Assembly (NCBI RefSeq): GCF_900110575.1
Contig: NZ_FOEF01000019.1
Location: 1 to 64,000, forward strand
Source: Amycolatopsis saalfeldensis
GTDB taxonomy: Bacteria > Actinomycetota > Actinomycetes > Mycobacteriales > Pseudonocardiaceae
Reading direction: 5' to 3'
DNA: 64,000 nt
The position numbers and the translations under genes are program-made. Below are positions 63,440 through 64,000 of this stretch, piece by piece. The number at the start of each line of letters is the position of its first letter. The stretch's first letter is position 1. The notes beneath the pieces are model-generated. The model saw nothing but the letters and a program-made list of their open reading frames with translations, made no database searches and was not told where the DNA came from.

Positions 63440-63445
63440 AGCCTA
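63440..63445 (-). promoter_or_regulatory. -10 box of the DedA gene (leaderless)
   Basis: On the minus strand TAGGCT ends 6 nt before the GTG start. Confidence 0.5.
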
Positions 63446-63511
63446 CGTGGCCGTGCAGCGGGGTAATACCGAACCATCGGATCCTGCCTTCCGGTCACTT
63501 TGGGTATTCCT

Positions 63512-63534
63512 GCCGTGAACGGGTCGTTCACGGC
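63512..63534 (+). terminator. Hairpin at the edge of the 31-bp repeat region
   Basis: Perfect 9-bp stem GCCGTGAAC (63512-63520) with 63526-63534, followed by TGGTTTT on the plus strand. No plus-strand gene ends just before it. Its left arm matches the core of the tandem repeat units that follow. Confidence 0.55.
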
Positions 63535-63604
63535 TGGTTTTGGAGGGTGGGGTTCTTGGTTGCTTTTCGCCATCGCTGTGGTGTGTGACCGGGGTTGTTC
63601 GTGC

Positions 63605-63990
63605 CGGCGCGCGGTTGCGAATGGCCCTCTCGTATCGGCACCCTGGGTTACGAACGGTCCTTTCGCGCCGGTGCCAGGGTCGCGAATGGCCCTCTCGCGG
63701 CGGTGCCCGGTCGTGAACGGTCCTCTCGCACCGATGCCCGGCCGTGAATGGCCCTCTCGCAGCATCGCCCGGGTCGCGAACTGTCCTTTCGCACCGATAC
63801 CCGGTCGCGATCGGTCCACTCGCATCGATGCCCGGCTGTGAAAGGTCCTCTCGCGCCAGCGATCGGTCGCGACTGGTCCACTCGCGCCGATGCCCGGCCG
63901 TGAAAGGCGCTCTCGCGCCAGCGATCGGTCGCGACCGATCCACTCGCACCGATACCCGGTCGCGAACGGTCCACTCGCACCAAACCTCGC
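63605..63990. repeat. Twelve degenerate 31-bp tandem repeats
   Basis: A unit with core GTCGCGAACGGTCCTCTCGC recurs with (C/T)GA at 63618, 63651, 63683, 63714, 63745, 63777, 63808, 63839, 63870, 63901, 63932 and 63963. The period is 33, then 31-32, then steadily 31 bp. Units alternate between GCGA and GTGA forms. There is no spacer structure, so it is not CRISPR. Because 31 is not a multiple of three, all three minus-strand frames stay open, but none looks like a protein. From 63434 to 64000 no gene was found. Confidence 0.85.
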
Positions 63991-64000
63991 CCACAAGTCC

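Noticed and set aside
63605..63990. CRISPR array
   Set aside because: The units are contiguous and degenerate, with no unique spacers and no cas genes in the window.
63430..63996. Minus-strand frames over the 31-bp repeats as possible repeat proteins
   Set aside because: All three frames are open only because the period is 31 nt. The sequences are arginine-rich and show no start signal or domain.

Overview
The window is high-GC DNA with dense genes, frequent GTG starts, 4-base ATGA/GTGA overlaps and many starts that look leaderless. The gene set points to an actinomycete of the Pseudonocardiaceae/Amycolatopsis kind: a dnaK-grpE-dnaJ-hspR operon and clpB with HAIR operators, an actinobacterial dCTP deaminase, DUF742, an FadF-like Fe-S reductase and DUF2784. 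The genus is inferred from content, not from a search. Most of the window looks like ordinary chromosome. No integrase, transposase or phage gene was seen.

Layout. 0-1.3 kb: tail of a restriction-like protein, a YegP-family protein, a frameshifted pseudogene and tRNA-Gly(CCC). 1.4-5.1 kb: MpaB/rubber-oxygenase-like protein, dcd, and a flavin monooxygenase divergent from a MarR regulator. 5.2-10.8 kb: one very large secreted protein of 15 DUF11 repeats. 10.9-20.7 kb: sugar MFS, CAP protein, CDF transporter, a DUF742 protein with a huge repetitive N-terminus, a membrane protein, the Fe-S reductase, and an SMR pump with TetR. 20.7-25 kb: IclR, DUF59, amidohydrolase and alcohol dehydrogenase (the accessory set of a propane/acetone-type monooxygenase locus without the monooxygenase), then a PEBP-family protein. 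25.1-28 kb: two DUF4097 proteins and a secreted peptidase-like hydrolase in one operon. 28-32.4 kb: HspR-controlled chaperone operon. 32.4-40 kb: dienelactone hydrolase, two tandem globin-reductases, MarR with a DHA2 pump carrying a C-terminal extension, and a second MFS. 40.1-42.8 kb: clpB. 43-49.8 kb: unknown membrane-anchored and secreted proteins, an SDR, an ABC exporter pair and pyrE. 49.8-52.6 kb: CsbD, a sigma factor, a zinc-finger anti-sigma/Asp23 fusion and three further Asp23-type genes. 52.7-54.9 kb: DUF2784, an rRNA/tRNA methyltransferase and GH76. 54.9-62.1 kb: two LacI-family paralogues (one lacking its DNA-binding domain) divergent from a fructose-type ABC operon with PfkB, FrcK-like kinase and SDR. 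62.3-64 kb: VOC protein, DedA, and a 12-unit 31-bp tandem repeat.

How the parts work together. HspR, encoded last in the dnaK operon, probably represses both that operon and clpB, because the same GTTGAGC-N7-ACTCAAG site precedes both. The sugar operon is probably controlled by the adjacent full-length LacI protein through a perfect 26-bp palindrome. The CsbD/sigma/Asp23 group looks like a compact stress module in which the anti-sigma factor itself carries an Asp23 domain; I consider it the best candidate for an undescribed system here. The other main points are the triplet higher-order repeat in the DUF11 protein, the RFPSAK repeats in the DUF742 protein, the DNA-binding-domain-less LacI paralogue, and about a dozen genes with a TANNNT box 6-8 nt before the start codon.
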